A DNA stretch of 57,369 nt from JBFWYO01 sp050186335 (GCA_050186335.1 JBFWYO010000017.1:1-57369); one strand, 5' to 3'. Counted from the stretch's first letter, positions 16,125 to 24,487 are shown. A program made the numbers and translations. Notes: a model not told the origin generated them from the sequence alone.

Positions 16125-16182
16125 CATCCTTCGACAAGCTCATCCTTCGACAAGCTCATCCTTCGTCAGGCTCAGGATGAGG
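16125..16182. repeat. Tandem 16-base repeats plus palindromic end
   Basis: CATCCTTCGACAAGCT occurs at 16125-16140 and 16141-16156, a diverged copy CATCCTTCGTCAGGCT at 16157-16172, then CAGGATGAGG. The array looks like a partly duplicated half of the palindromic element found nearby at 16262-16288. Confidence 0.75.
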
Positions 16183-16210
16183 ATTCGTCTTTCGACCGTT
16201 CAACACAATA

Positions 16211-16238
16211 CCTCATGCTGAGCCTGTCGAAGCATGAG
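16211..16238. repeat. Palindromic intergenic element, inverted copy
   Basis: CTCATGCT (16212-16219) and AGCATGAG (16231-16238) flank GAGCCTGTCGA, the reverse-complement orientation of the TCGACAAGCTC core of the neighbouring element. It forms a hairpin in RNA from either strand. Confidence 0.7.
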
Positions 16239-16261
16239 TGCGCTCACGCGCGGCGAACGGG

Positions 16262-16288
16262 CTCATCCTTCGACAAGCTCAGGATGAG
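16262..16288. repeat. Palindromic intergenic element
   Basis: CTCATCCT (16262-16269) and AGGATGAG (16281-16288) with an 11-base loop TCGACAAGCTC. It sits between convergent GT2 and polA genes; such hairpins probably act as 3' stabilisers or bidirectional terminators. Confidence 0.75.
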
Positions 16289-16301
16289 GACTCGTTGTTG
16301 C

Positions 16302-19289
16302 TCAGTGCGCCTGCGCCCAGCTCAGCCCGGTGCCGGCGTCGACCACCAGCGGGACGGAAATTTCCACCGCCGGCAGCGCCGCACCCTCCATCACCTTCTT
16401 GACCGTCGCGATCGTGTCGTCGATTTCCGCATCGCGCACCTCGAACAGCAATTCGTCGTGCACCTGCAGCAGCATGCGCGCGGAAAGCCGTTTCGCCGCC
16501 AGCGCGTCGGGAATGCGGATCATCGCGCGCTTGATGATGTCGGCCGCGCCGCCCTGCAGCGGCGCGTTGATCGCGGCGCGTTCCTGGAAGTTGCGCTGTG
16601 CCGGGTTCTTGGAATTGATCTCCGGCACATGCACCCGGCGGCCGAACGGCGTCGTCACATAACCGACGCGGTGCGCGATCTCCTTGGTCTTCTCCATGTA
16701 ATCCCTGATGCCCGGATAGCGCTCGAAATACGCGGCGATGTATTTGGCCGCCTCGCCCTGCGGAATGCCGAGCTGCGCCGCCAGGCCGAACGCGGAGATG
16801 CCGTAAATGATCCCAAAATTGATCGCCTTGGCCTTGCGCCGGACCATCGGGTCCATGCCCTTGATCGGCACGCCGAAAACCTGCGAGGCGGTCAGCGCGT
16901 GAATGTCGAGGCCTTCCTTGAACGCGTCCTTGAGCACCTTCATGTCGGCCACGTGCGCCAGCAGCCGCAATTCGATCTGCGAGTAGTCGAGCGAGACCAG
17001 CTTGTGGCCCTTGTCGGCCACGAAAGCGCCGCGAATCTTGCGGCCTTCCTCGGTGCGGATCGGGATGTTCTGCAAGTTGGGGTCGGTCGAACTCAGCCGC
17101 CCGGTCGAGGCGATCGCCATCGCGTACGACGTATGCACGCGGCCGGATTTCGGGTTGATCTGCGTCATCAGCGCGTCGGTGTAGGTGCTTTTCAGCTTGG
17201 CCAATTGCCGCCAATCCAGCACCCGCGCCGGCAAATCGTGGCCCTGCGCCGCCAGATCCTCCAGCACATCCGCGCCGGTGCCGTATGCGCCGGTCTTGCC
17301 CTTCTTGCCGCCGGGCAGCGACATCTCGTCGAACAGCACTTCGCCCAGCTGCTTGGGCGAGCCGATGTTGAACTCGCGGCCGGCCAGCTTGTAGATGGTT
17401 TTTTCGAACTCGCGCAGGCGCCCGGCGAAATCGTCCGACAGGCGCTGCAATTCGGCGCGGTCGACCTTGATGCCGAGCGCCTCCATTTCGCCCAAAACCG
17501 GAATCAGCGGCCGGTCGAGCGTTTCGTACACGCTGGTCACGCGCTCCAGCGCCAGGCGCGGCTTGAGCGCGCGGTGCAGGCGTAAGGTTATATCGGCGTC
17601 CTCGGCGGCGTAATCGCGCGCGCGGTCTAAAGGCACTTCGGCGAACGAGATGCGGCCCTTGCCGGTGCCGGTGACCTCGTCGTAGCTGATCGTCTTGTGG
17701 TCGAGAATGAGCTGCGCCAGTTCGTCCATGCCGTGGCCGTGTTTGCCGGCCTCCAGCGCATAGGACAGCAGCATCGTGTCGTCGACCGGCGTCACGTCGA
17801 CGGCGTATTTTTTCAGCACCAGCAGATCGTATTTGATGTTGTGGCCGATTTTCAGCACCGCCGGGTCTTCCAGCAGCGGCTTGATCAGCGACAGCGCGCG
17901 CTCGCGCTTGATCTGCTTGGGCGCGCCGTCGGCCTTGCCGCCGCCGCCCCCGGCATCCCGGCCCCCACCGTCGCCGAGATCGAACGCGCCCTGGGTCCGC
18001 GGGCCGACATGGCCGACCGGGACGTAGCACGCCGCCCCCGGCTCGATCGACAGCGAGAACCCGACCAGTTCCGCCTGCATCGCATCCAGCGACGTGGTTT
18101 CGGTATCGAATGCAACGGCGCCGACATAATTTGCGCGCTCGATCCATCGCTTCAGCGCGCCTTCGTCCTGGACCAGCTCGTACACCGCCGGGCCCGTGGC
18201 CGGCACGGGCGATTTGCGCGGCGCCGCTGCGGCGGACGGTTCGTCCTGACCGTTTTCGTCGGCCGGCTTCGATGCGCTGGGCAATGTTGGAATCGCGTCC
18301 GCCGCCATGCCCAGCTTCGACGCCATCTGCGTGACCATCGAACGGAAGCCCTGCTCCTGCAGAAACTTCATCAGCGTGGCCGGCTCGGGCTGCTTGAGCA
18401 GCAACTGGTCGAACGGCAGCGGCATCGGCACGTCGTCGCGCAAGGTGACGAGCTGCCGCGAAATGCGCGCTTTCTCGGCATTCTGCTGCAAGGTTTCGCG
18501 GCGCTTGGGCTGCTTGATTTCGCCCGCGCGCCGCAGCAGGGTTTCCAGATCGCCGTAGGTATTTATCAGCTCGGCCGCGGTCTTGACGCCGATGCCCGGC
18601 ACGCCCGGCACGTTGTCGGTCGAATCGCCGGCCAGCGACTGCACGTCGATCACCCGGTCGGGTCCGACGCCGAATTTCTCGCGCACCTCGGCGTCGCGGA
18701 TCGGCTTGTTCTTCATCGGGTCGAACATCTCGATCGTGCCGCCGACCAGCTGCATCAGATCCTTGTCGGACGAAACGATGGTCACCTTGGCGCCGGTCTT
18801 CGCCGCCTGGCGCGCATAGGTCGCGATGATGTCGTCGGCCTCGAAGCCCTGCATTTCGATGCAGGGCAGATTGAGCGCGCGCGTCGCATCGCGCACGAGC
18901 GCGAATTGCGGGACCAGTTCGTCCGGCGGCGGCGGGCGGTTGGCCTTGTAGGCTCCGTAGATCTCGTTGCGGAACGACACGCGCGCGGTATCGAACACCA
19001 CGGCGACATAATCCAAGGCGGCGTCGGCATTGGCGTCGTCGATCAGCTTCATCAGCATCTTGGTGAAGCCGAACACGGCATTGATTGGCGTGCCGTCCGG
19101 CCGCGTCATCGGCGGCAGCGCGTGGAAGGCGCGGAAGATATAGGCCGAGCCGTCGACCAGATAGAGATGCTTGGGCCGGCCATTGTCGGGCGTCGGCGGC
19201 GCGCCGTTTGCCGCGCCGGTCGCCGGGCCGGGCGGCACCAGGCCGGTCGTGCGCGCCGCACCTGTCGGTTTGCCGGTTTTCTTCGCCAT
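16302..19289 (-). CDS. polA: DNA polymerase I
   Basis: 995-aa three-domain PolA. 5'-3' exonuclease (about 1-310): YLVDGSAYIFRAFHALPP, AYKANRPPPP, GFEADDIIATYA, SSDKDLMQL and the HhH VPGVPGIGVKTAAEL. 3'-5' proofreading exonuclease (about 370-570): FDTETTSLDA near residue 392 retains the catalytic D-x-E, so proofreading should be active. Polymerase (about 600-995): DYSQIELRLLAH (motif A, near 766), KAINFGIIYGISAFGLA (O-helix, motif B) and LQVHDELLFEV (motif C, near 941). A Ala/Pro/Gly-rich extension of about 35 residues precedes the exonuclease domain. It fills gaps in Okazaki-fragment processing and repair. Convergent with the GT2 gene across the repeat spacer. Confidence 0.98.
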   Translation of the reverse strand: MAKKTGKPTGAARTTGLVPPGPATGAANGAPPTPDNGRPKHLYLVDGSAYIFRAFHALPPMTRPDGTPINAVFGFTKMLMKLIDDANADAALDYVAVVFDTARVSFRNEIYGAYKANRPPPPDELVPQFALVRDATRALNLPCIEMQGFEADDIIATYARQAAKTGAKVTIVSSDKDLMQLVGGTIEMFDPMKNKPIRDAEVREKFGVGPDRVIDVQSLAGDSTDNVPGVPGIGVKTAAELINTYGDLETLLRRAGEIKQPKRRETLQQNAEKARISRQLVTLRDDVPMPLPFDQLLLKQPEPATLMKFLQEQGFRSMVTQMASKLGMAADAIPTLPSASKPADENGQDEPSAAAAPRKSPVPATGPAVYELVQDEGALKRWIERANYVGAVAFDTETTSLDAMQAELVGFSLSIEPGAACYVPVGHVGPRTQGAFDLGDGGGRDAGGGGGKADGAPKQIKRERALSLIKPLLEDPAVLKIGHNIKYDLLVLKKYAVDVTPVDDTMLLSYALEAGKHGHGMDELAQLILDHKTISYDEVTGTGKGRISFAEVPLDRARDYAAEDADITLRLHRALKPRLALERVTSVYETLDRPLIPVLGEMEALGIKVDRAELQRLSDDFAGRLREFEKTIYKLAGREFNIGSPKQLGEVLFDEMSLPGGKKGKTGAYGTGADVLEDLAAQGHDLPARVLDWRQLAKLKSTYTDALMTQINPKSGRVHTSYAMAIASTGRLSSTDPNLQNIPIRTEEGRKIRGAFVADKGHKLVSLDYSQIELRLLAHVADMKVLKDAFKEGLDIHALTASQVFGVPIKGMDPMVRRKAKAINFGIIYGISAFGLAAQLGIPQGEAAKYIAAYFERYPGIRDYMEKTKEIAHRVGYVTTPFGRRVHVPEINSKNPAQRNFQERAAINAPLQGGAADIIKRAMIRIPDALAAKRLSARMLLQVHDELLFEVRDAEIDDTIATVKKVMEGAALPAVEISVPLVVDAGTGLSWAQAH

Positions 19290-19434
19290 CGAGATGCTTC
19301 CTTCTGCCGCGCGCCACCCTACCGCATGTTACAGATGTTGCCGATTGTCACCCAGGGCATAGGGGCACGCGCGCTACGGCGCCAGGCGTGCAAGACGCGG
19401 CTCGGTCGGCGGCCGACCAAGACTCGCAGTGCCG

Positions 19435-20982
19435 CTAAATCCGTCGCCCCTGGTCGCGCCAATAGGGCTCGCGCAACACGTTCTTCTGGATCTTGCCGAT
19501 CGCGGTTTTCGGCAGCGCGGGCACGAACTTCACCACGCGCGGGCGTTTGTGGCGCTGGATGCGGGCGGCGCAGAATTCGATGATCTCATCCTCGCTGGCC
19601 TCGACGCCGGGCTTGAGCACAACGTGCGCGGCGGGCACTTCGCCCCAGGTCGCATCGGGGATGCCGAACACCGCGCATTCGGCGACCGCCTCGTGCTGGA
19701 ACAGCGTATTTTCGATTTCCGTCGGATAGATGTTTTCGCCGCCCGAGATGATCATGTCCTTCGAGCGGTCGACCAGGAACACGAATCCGTCCGCATCGAT
19801 GAAGCCGACATCGCCGGTGCGCAGCCAGCCGGGCGCGGCCGGGTTGTAGAGCAGGGCGGTCTGCTCCGGATCGTTGTAGTAGCCGAGCAGGTTGCCTGGG
19901 CCGTTGACCACGAGCTCGCCGAGCTCGCCGCTCTTTAGCGTCCGGCCTTTTGCATCGTGCACTTCGAGCGTCAGCCCGCGGAACGCGCGGCCGATGCTGT
20001 CCGCCTTGCTGACGTTGAATTCCGACGGGCGCAATGCGAGCACGCCGGCTTCCGACTGGCCGTAATGCTCAAGGAACTGAACGTGCGGCAGCTTGCGCAT
20101 CGCGCGCTCCAGCATGGCCGCCGGCATCGGCGAGCCGCCGAAATTCAGATATCGCAGATTTTTCAGGTTCTCCGGCGTCGCCGCTTCGTGCGCGACCAGC
20201 ATGTTGATCATGGTCGGCACCAGGAAGCCGCAGGTGATGCGCTCGCGCTGCACTTGCGCCACGAATTCGGCCGGGTCCCAGCGCTGCGCGAACGCGAACG
20301 TGCCGCCGACCAGCACGCCGGTCAGGTACCAGGAGAAAATTCCGGCGACGTGAAACAGCGGCGTCACGCAGGAAAACACGTCGTCAGGGCGCAGGCCGAA
20401 CTGTGCCGCCGCCATGTGCGACGCGGCCACGCGCTGCTTGTGCGTGACGCACACGGCCTTGGGAAATCCCGTGGTGCCGCCGGTGAAGGTGATCGCGAAC
20501 GGATCGTTGGCGGTGATCGACACGGCGGGCGGCAGGTCGCGGCCGGCTTCGACGAACCGGTCGAACGGGATCGCGTCGCCGTAGTCGCGCTTGGGGCCGA
20601 ACGCGACGACATGTTTCAGCGTCGGCACGCGCGCGCGAATCTGTTGGGCCAACGGCAGGAAATCCTCATGGACGAACAGCAGCACGGCGCCGGTCTTGTT
20701 CAGCACGTAGACCAGATCGGCTTCCGTGTAGCGCACCGAGAGATGCGCCAGAATGTGCGGCGTGCGCGCCAGGCCGAAGAAAATCGCCGGATATTCAAGC
20801 TGGTTGGTCGACAGGATGGCGGTCACGCTGCTGCGCGGCAGGCGCAGATCCAGCACCGCGTTCGCAATCCGGTCGGCCAGCCGGTCGAGCGCGTTGTATG
20901 AGATTGCGCGGCCCGCGGAACGTACCGCATCCTTGGCCGGCGAACGCAGCGCCGTCTGGCGGAGAATATCGCCCGTCAGCAT
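19435..20982 (-). CDS. AMP-forming acyl-CoA (aryl-acid) ligase
   Basis: 515-aa ANL-superfamily ligase. Core motifs in order: ITFTGGTTGFPKAV (A3/P-loop), FLEHYGQSEAG (A5), LRTGDVGFIDADGFVFLVDRSKDMIISGGENIYPTEIEN (A7-A8 hinge) and the C-terminal PKTAIGKIQK, whose Lys is needed for adenylation. It makes acyl-AMP and then acyl-CoA. Strong ribosome site GGGAGGG before the ATG. It lies 21 bases downstream of a MarR-type regulator, and that operon is divergent from a reductase/SDR/diiron operon; MarR-controlled CoA ligases typically activate aromatic acids. Substrate unproven; salicylate or another hydroxybenzoate is inferred from the gentisate dioxygenase nearby. Confidence 0.9.
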   Translation of the reverse strand: MLTGDILRQTALRSPAKDAVRSAGRAISYNALDRLADRIANAVLDLRLPRSSVTAILSTNQLEYPAIFFGLARTPHILAHLSVRYTEADLVYVLNKTGAVLLFVHEDFLPLAQQIRARVPTLKHVVAFGPKRDYGDAIPFDRFVEAGRDLPPAVSITANDPFAITFTGGTTGFPKAVCVTHKQRVAASHMAAAQFGLRPDDVFSCVTPLFHVAGIFSWYLTGVLVGGTFAFAQRWDPAEFVAQVQRERITCGFLVPTMINMLVAHEAATPENLKNLRYLNFGGSPMPAAMLERAMRKLPHVQFLEHYGQSEAGVLALRPSEFNVSKADSIGRAFRGLTLEVHDAKGRTLKSGELGELVVNGPGNLLGYYNDPEQTALLYNPAAPGWLRTGDVGFIDADGFVFLVDRSKDMIISGGENIYPTEIENTLFQHEAVAECAVFGIPDATWGEVPAAHVVLKPGVEASEDEIIEFCAARIQRHKRPRVVKFVPALPKTAIGKIQKNVLREPYWRDQGRRI

Positions 20983-21003
20983 GTCCCTCCCCCGAGGCTT
21001 TTT

Positions 21004-21489
21004 TTAAGGTGCGGATACCCGGCCGAGCAATCTAATCAATTCGGCGCGTTCGGCGGCGGATAATTCGCGCGCCAGTTCGGCTTCGTGCTGATCGAGCGAC
21101 GGCATCATCTGCTGCAGGAACTTGACCCCGGCCGGCGTGAGCTGCAGCGCGTGCGACCGCCGGTCGCTGGGCGACGGGTTGCGCACGATGTAGGCGCGCT
21201 GCTCCAGCCGGTCGATCACCGCGACCAGCGTCGAACGGTCGATGCCGAGCGCCTGGCCGACGCGCGTCTGGTTGATCCCGGGGTTGGCGGAGACCAGCAG
21301 CAGCACGCCCATCTGGCCCGGGCTGATCCCGAACTTTTGCAGCGCCGCGGCGAAGCTTTGGAACGCGAACACCTGGGCCCGGCGCAAATGATAGCCGAGC
21401 AGGTCGGGCAGCTTGCCGCGCGACAGATCGTCGTCCGCGGTCGGGACGAGATCGGGCGTGTGGGTTTTGGAGCGGGCCGGGAAGGTCAT
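21004..21489 (-). CDS. MarR-family transcriptional regulator
   Basis: 161-aa winged-helix regulator. LGYHLRRAQVFAFQSFAAALQKFGISPGQMGVLLLVSANPG starts the fold; NQTRVGQALGIDRSTLVAVIDRLEQRAYIVRNPSPSDRRSHALQLTPAG is the recognition helix and wing, with the conserved DxRxxAL-type DRRSHALQLT. MarR proteins from aromatic catabolic operons are usually repressors released by the aryl-CoA. Start taken at MTFPARSK; an upstream in-frame ATG 14 codons earlier would give a Cys-containing leader (MCYKQSQVCYKR) and lies in the operator region. Upstream of the ligase gene and divergent from the reductase operon. Confidence 0.85.
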   Translation of the reverse strand: MTFPARSKTHTPDLVPTADDDLSRGKLPDLLGYHLRRAQVFAFQSFAAALQKFGISPGQMGVLLLVSANPGINQTRVGQALGIDRSTLVAVIDRLEQRAYIVRNPSPSDRRSHALQLTPAGVKFLQQMMPSLDQHEAELARELSAAERAELIRLLGRVSAP

Positions 21490-21515
21490 GGCATTGCGTT
21501 TATAACATACCTGGG

Positions 21516-21536
21516 ATTGTTTGTAACACAAATTAT
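21516..21536. promoter_or_regulatory. Imperfect palindrome, probable MarR operator
   Basis: ATTGTTTGT (21516-21524) and ACAAATTAT (21528-21536) around AAC; seven of nine arm positions are complementary. The AT-rich island stands out in GC-rich DNA and lies midway between MarR (minus) and the reductase operon (plus). Confidence 0.5.
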
Positions 21537-21598
21537 TTGACTAGCCAATCAATACCCGCCATAGTCGGCCCATCCTGGGAGGGGCCAAGCGCGCCGCC

Positions 21599-22627
21599 AT
21601 GTCGTTCACCGTCACCATCCGCAACGCCCACAAGCCGATCAAGGTCGAGATGGGCGACACGATTCTGGCCAGTGCGCTGGCCCAGGGCATCGCCTATCCG
21701 TTCGGCTGCCAGTCGGGCAATTGCGGTGCGTGCAAATCGACGCTGTATGACGGCGATGTGGAAATGTCGCCTTACTCCGAATTCGCGCTGTCCGACGCCG
21801 AGAAGGCGCAAGGCCTGATCCTGGCGTGCCGCTCGGTGCCCTGGTCCGATTGCGACGTGGCATGGCTCGAGCCCGACGAGGTGGCGGTCCATGCCAGCCG
21901 CGTGCTCGATTGCACGGTAACCGCGGTCGACCGGATGACCCACGACATCAAGCGCATCCGGTTGAACATCGAGCGCGGCGGGCCGTACGATTTTTCCGCC
22001 GGCCAGTACGCGCGCGTGACGTTTCCGGGCCTGCCGCCGCGCGATTACTCGATGGCGAACCGGCCCGACGACGCGACGCTGGAATTCCACATCCGGCTGC
22101 TGCCGGGCGGGGCGGTCACTCCGCATGTCGCCAACGTGTTGAAAATCGGCGACCACGTGAAGCTCGAAGGTCCGTTCGGCACCGCGTATTTCCGCGAAAA
22201 GCATACCGGGCCGATCGTCGCCGGCGCGGGCGGCTCGGGTCTCGCGCCGATCAAATCGATCGTCGAGACGGCGCTGGCCAAAGGTGCGGCGCAACCGATA
22301 AGCCTCTATTTCGGCGTACGCGACGAGCGCGACCTTTATCTGGAAGCGGAATTCCGCGCGCTCGAAGCCAAATACAAGAATCTCAAATTCATCCCGGTAC
22401 TGTCGGAGCCCACGGGCAAGACCGTGCGGCGCACCGGCTATCTGGCCGATGCCATCGCCGCCGATATTGGCAATCTCGACGGCTATAAGGCCTATCTCGC
22501 CGGCCCGCCGATCATGGTCGAAACCGCTACGCGCGCGCTCGAAGCGGCCGGGCTGCGCCGACAGGATATCCATGCCGACGCGTTCTATACCGAAGCCGAC
22601 AAAGCCAAACTGGAGAAAGCCTCATGA
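21599..22627 (+). CDS. [2Fe-2S]/FAD oxygenase reductase component
   Basis: 342-aa electron-transfer protein. The N-terminal plant-type ferredoxin domain has C37-x4-C42-x2-C45 (CQSGNCGACK) and C77 in ILACRSVP, binding one [2Fe-2S]. The FAD domain follows with RDYSMANRP (the RxYS motif), then the NAD(P)H domain with GAGGSGLAPIKSIVE and a C-terminal YLAGPPIMVET. This is the layout of reductases feeding aromatic ring hydroxylases such as phenol hydroxylase or PaaE-like systems. Its stop overlaps the SDR start (ATGA), and the diiron protein is the third gene, so it probably delivers NAD(P)H electrons to that diiron centre. Confidence 0.92.
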   Translation: MSFTVTIRNAHKPIKVEMGDTILASALAQGIAYPFGCQSGNCGACKSTLYDGDVEMSPYSEFALSDAEKAQGLILACRSVPWSDCDVAWLEPDEVAVHASRVLDCTVTAVDRMTHDIKRIRLNIERGGPYDFSAGQYARVTFPGLPPRDYSMANRPDDATLEFHIRLLPGGAVTPHVANVLKIGDHVKLEGPFGTAYFREKHTGPIVAGAGGSGLAPIKSIVETALAKGAAQPISLYFGVRDERDLYLEAEFRALEAKYKNLKFIPVLSEPTGKTVRRTGYLADAIAADIGNLDGYKAYLAGPPIMVETATRALEAAGLRRQDIHADAFYTEADKAKLEKAS

Positions 22628-23553
22628 GCGGTGGTTTGCTGAAAGACCGGGTTGCCATCGTCACCGGCGGCGCGCGCGGTATCGGCAAGGCGCTGGTGGA
22701 AGATTTCGTAGCGCAGGGCGCCAAGGTCGTGATCGCCGACAACGGCACCAGCGCTGCGGGCGAGGGTGCTGATCCGAAGCCGGCGCAGGATCTGGCCAAG
22801 GCGCTTGGAAACAATACGCTCGCGTTCACCGAAAGCGTGGCCAGTCCGTCGGCCGCCAAAGCTCTGGTCGATCTGGCGGTGAATCAATTCGGCGCGCTAG
22901 ATATCGTGGTCAACAACGCGGCGATCCTGCGCGACGCGCTGGTGTTCAAGCAGGACCCGGGCGATTTTCAGGCCGTGGTGCAGACGAATTTGCTGGCGCC
23001 GTTCTTTTTGATTAACGCCGCATCGCCCGTCTTGCGCGATCAGTTCAAGGCCGGTCGCGCGTTCGGCCGGATTCTGAATATCGGTTCCACGGCCGGGCTC
23101 TATGGCAATCACGGCCAGATCGCCTACGGTGCCACGAAGGCGGCACTGCTGGCGCTGACGCGCATCACCGCGCAGGAAATGGTGCGCTCCGGCGTCACCT
23201 CGAACTTGCTCGTGCCGTTCGCCTATTCGCGCATCACCGACACGATTCCCGACAACATTCCGGCGTTCGCGAAATACAAGAAGGGCGCGTTGCGCATTTC
23301 GCCCAAGCATGTGGCGGTGCTGGCGACCATGCTGGCGTCGGATTTGGGCGCCAAGATCACCGGCCAGGTCGTCGCCGTGCGCGGGCGCGAACACTGGCTG
23401 TTCTCGCAACCGCGGCCGGCGGCGCGCATTGTGCGCACGGACGCCGATTGGACGCCGGAAAGCCTGGCCGCCGCCTACGAAAAAGACTTCGCGCCGAAAT
23501 TCACCGACCTCACCACCGACCTCGAACACTTCAACGCCGAGCCGGTGATCTGA
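22624..23553 (+). CDS. Short-chain dehydrogenase/reductase (hydroxyacyl-CoA-DH-like)
   Basis: 309-aa SDR. Rossmann motif TGGARGIGKAL near residue 15, NNAAIL, the catalytic Ser in NIGSTAGLYGNHGQ and Tyr/Lys in YGATK (about residue 168-172). The NNAAILRDALVF and STAGLYGNHGQ stretches resemble the 17-beta-HSD4/(R)-3-hydroxyacyl-CoA dehydrogenase branch. It has a C-terminal extension of about 60 residues (GREHWLFSQPRPAAR.. ..TDLEHFNAEPVI) beyond the usual SDR end. Sandwiched between the reductase (4-base overlap) and the diiron gene (26-base spacer); a CoA-thioester intermediate as substrate is inferred. Confidence 0.88.
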   Translation: MSGGLLKDRVAIVTGGARGIGKALVEDFVAQGAKVVIADNGTSAAGEGADPKPAQDLAKALGNNTLAFTESVASPSAAKALVDLAVNQFGALDIVVNNAAILRDALVFKQDPGDFQAVVQTNLLAPFFLINAASPVLRDQFKAGRAFGRILNIGSTAGLYGNHGQIAYGATKAALLALTRITAQEMVRSGVTSNLLVPFAYSRITDTIPDNIPAFAKYKKGALRISPKHVAVLATMLASDLGAKITGQVVAVRGREHWLFSQPRPAARIVRTDADWTPESLAAAYEKDFAPKFTDLTTDLEHFNAEPVI

Positions 23554-23579
23554 CCGAAATTGCAGCACAGGAGAGCAAC

Positions 23580-24290
23580 ATGAGCCAAGTCCCGACTGTC
23601 GCCACGTGCGAAGAACTGCACCATCAGCCCGCCGAATACCAGAGCGCCTGCCAGAAGATCGTCATCAGCCACGCCATCAACGAGCTCTACGGCTGTCGCG
23701 TGTTCGACGAGCCGGCGATCGCGCTGGCGCCCAATCCTTATGCCAAGTGGCTGACCTGCCGCGTGGCCATGGAAGAATACGGCCATCACTACCGGTTCTT
23801 CGAGCTCGGCCGCGAGATGGGCATTGCCGAAGGCAAGATGCTGCCGGAAATGACCGCCAAGCAGCCGCTATCGATCTTCGCCTTCAAGATGAAAACCTGG
23901 ACCGATTTCGTGGTCATCAAGATGGTCGGCGATCTGGCGGAAATTCTGCAGGTCGAGGATCTGGTGCAGTGCTCGTTCGTCCCGCTGCGCAATCTCGCCC
24001 GCATGACCATGCCGGAAGAACGCTTCCACGCCCAGTTCGGCGAGGATTTCGCCCGCGACCTGATCGAGAAGCGGAAGGGCAAGGCCGAGGTGCAGGAAGC
24101 GCTCGACAAGATCTTCCCGTCGCTGCCGGCGTTCTTCGGCAAATCAGGCTCGGCCAACAACGCGATGTACCGCAAATGGGGTCTCAAGAAGCGCACCAAC
24201 GAAGAGATGCGCGACGACTATATCCGCCGCGCCAAGGAGCTGGTCGAGAAGCTCGGGCTGAAGCTGCCGGCGGTCAAGGAAGCGGCGTAG
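23580..24290 (+). CDS. Compact PaaA-like diiron oxygenase
   Basis: 236-aa all-helical ferritin-like protein resembling the phenylacetic-acid-catabolic family (PaaA/PaaC). A full diiron ligand set is visible: E35 (HAINELYGC), E66-x2-H69 (MEEYGHH), E121 (GDLAEILQVED) and E147-x2-H150 (PEERFHAQFG). PaaA is about 310-330 aa and works with PaaB and the structural PaaC; no PaaB or PaaC homologue is here, so this looks like a minimal one-subunit oxygenase with its own reductase and SDR. It probably epoxidises or hydroxylates an aryl-CoA made by the neighbouring ligase. ATG follows GGAGAG with good spacing. Followed by palindromic repeats, then gtdA. Confidence 0.82.
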   Translation: MSQVPTVATCEELHHQPAEYQSACQKIVISHAINELYGCRVFDEPAIALAPNPYAKWLTCRVAMEEYGHHYRFFELGREMGIAEGKMLPEMTAKQPLSIFAFKMKTWTDFVVIKMVGDLAEILQVEDLVQCSFVPLRNLARMTMPEERFHAQFGEDFARDLIEKRKGKAEVQEALDKIFPSLPAFFGKSGSANNAMYRKWGLKKRTNEEMRDDYIRRAKELVEKLGLKLPAVKEAA

Positions 24291-24301
24291 CGTAGCTTGA
24301 A

Positions 24302-24336
24302 GACCCTCATCCTTCGGCCGGCGCAGGGTGAGGGTC
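24302..24336. repeat. Palindromic intergenic element, variant A
   Basis: GACCCTCA (24302-24309) and TGAGGGTC (24329-24336) enclose CCTTCGGCCGGCGCAGGG-like sequence. A relative of the CTCATCCTTCGA element, located just after the diiron oxygenase gene, where it could end the transcript. Confidence 0.6.
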
Positions 24337-24362
24337 TGGTTCTTGCGCGAGCCCCGGCGCTG

Positions 24363-24393
24363 CCCTCATGCCGAGCCTGTCGAAGCATGAGGG
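24363..24393. repeat. Palindromic intergenic element, variant B
   Basis: CCCTCATG (24363-24370) and CATGAGGG (24386-24393) flank CCGAGCCTGTCGAAG, sharing the GAGCCTGTCGA core with the copy at 16211-16238. Confidence 0.65.
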
Positions 24394-24468
24394 CGGGCGT
24401 GTCGGCGCTGAAATGCGGCGCAAAAACCGAGCCTTTCCGCGACCTTTTCACCCGGTGACAAATCGTCT

Positions 24469-24487
24469 GTATACTGATTAAATAATC
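24469..24487 (+). promoter_or_regulatory. Candidate gtdA promoter with overlapping palindrome
   Basis: A TATACT -10-like hexamer (24469-24474) is followed directly by GATTA (24476-24480), AA, TAATC (24483-24487), a 12-base perfect palindrome, in the only AT-rich stretch before the dioxygenase gene. It could be a repressor site. The -35 is weak. Confidence 0.35.

Noticed and set aside
13925..16159. A 744-codon minus-strand open frame
   Set aside because: Only its last 137 codons (13925-14338) form a signal-bearing protein; the rest is antisense to the MlaC-like and GT2 genes in GC-rich DNA.
16125..16288. CRISPR array suggested by repeated units
   Set aside because: The units are tandem without unique spacers of 30-40 bases, are palindromic, and no cas genes are present.
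17697..19583. A 628-codon plus-strand frame opposite polA
   Set aside because: Antisense to polA, which has all three PolA domains; no motifs on this strand.
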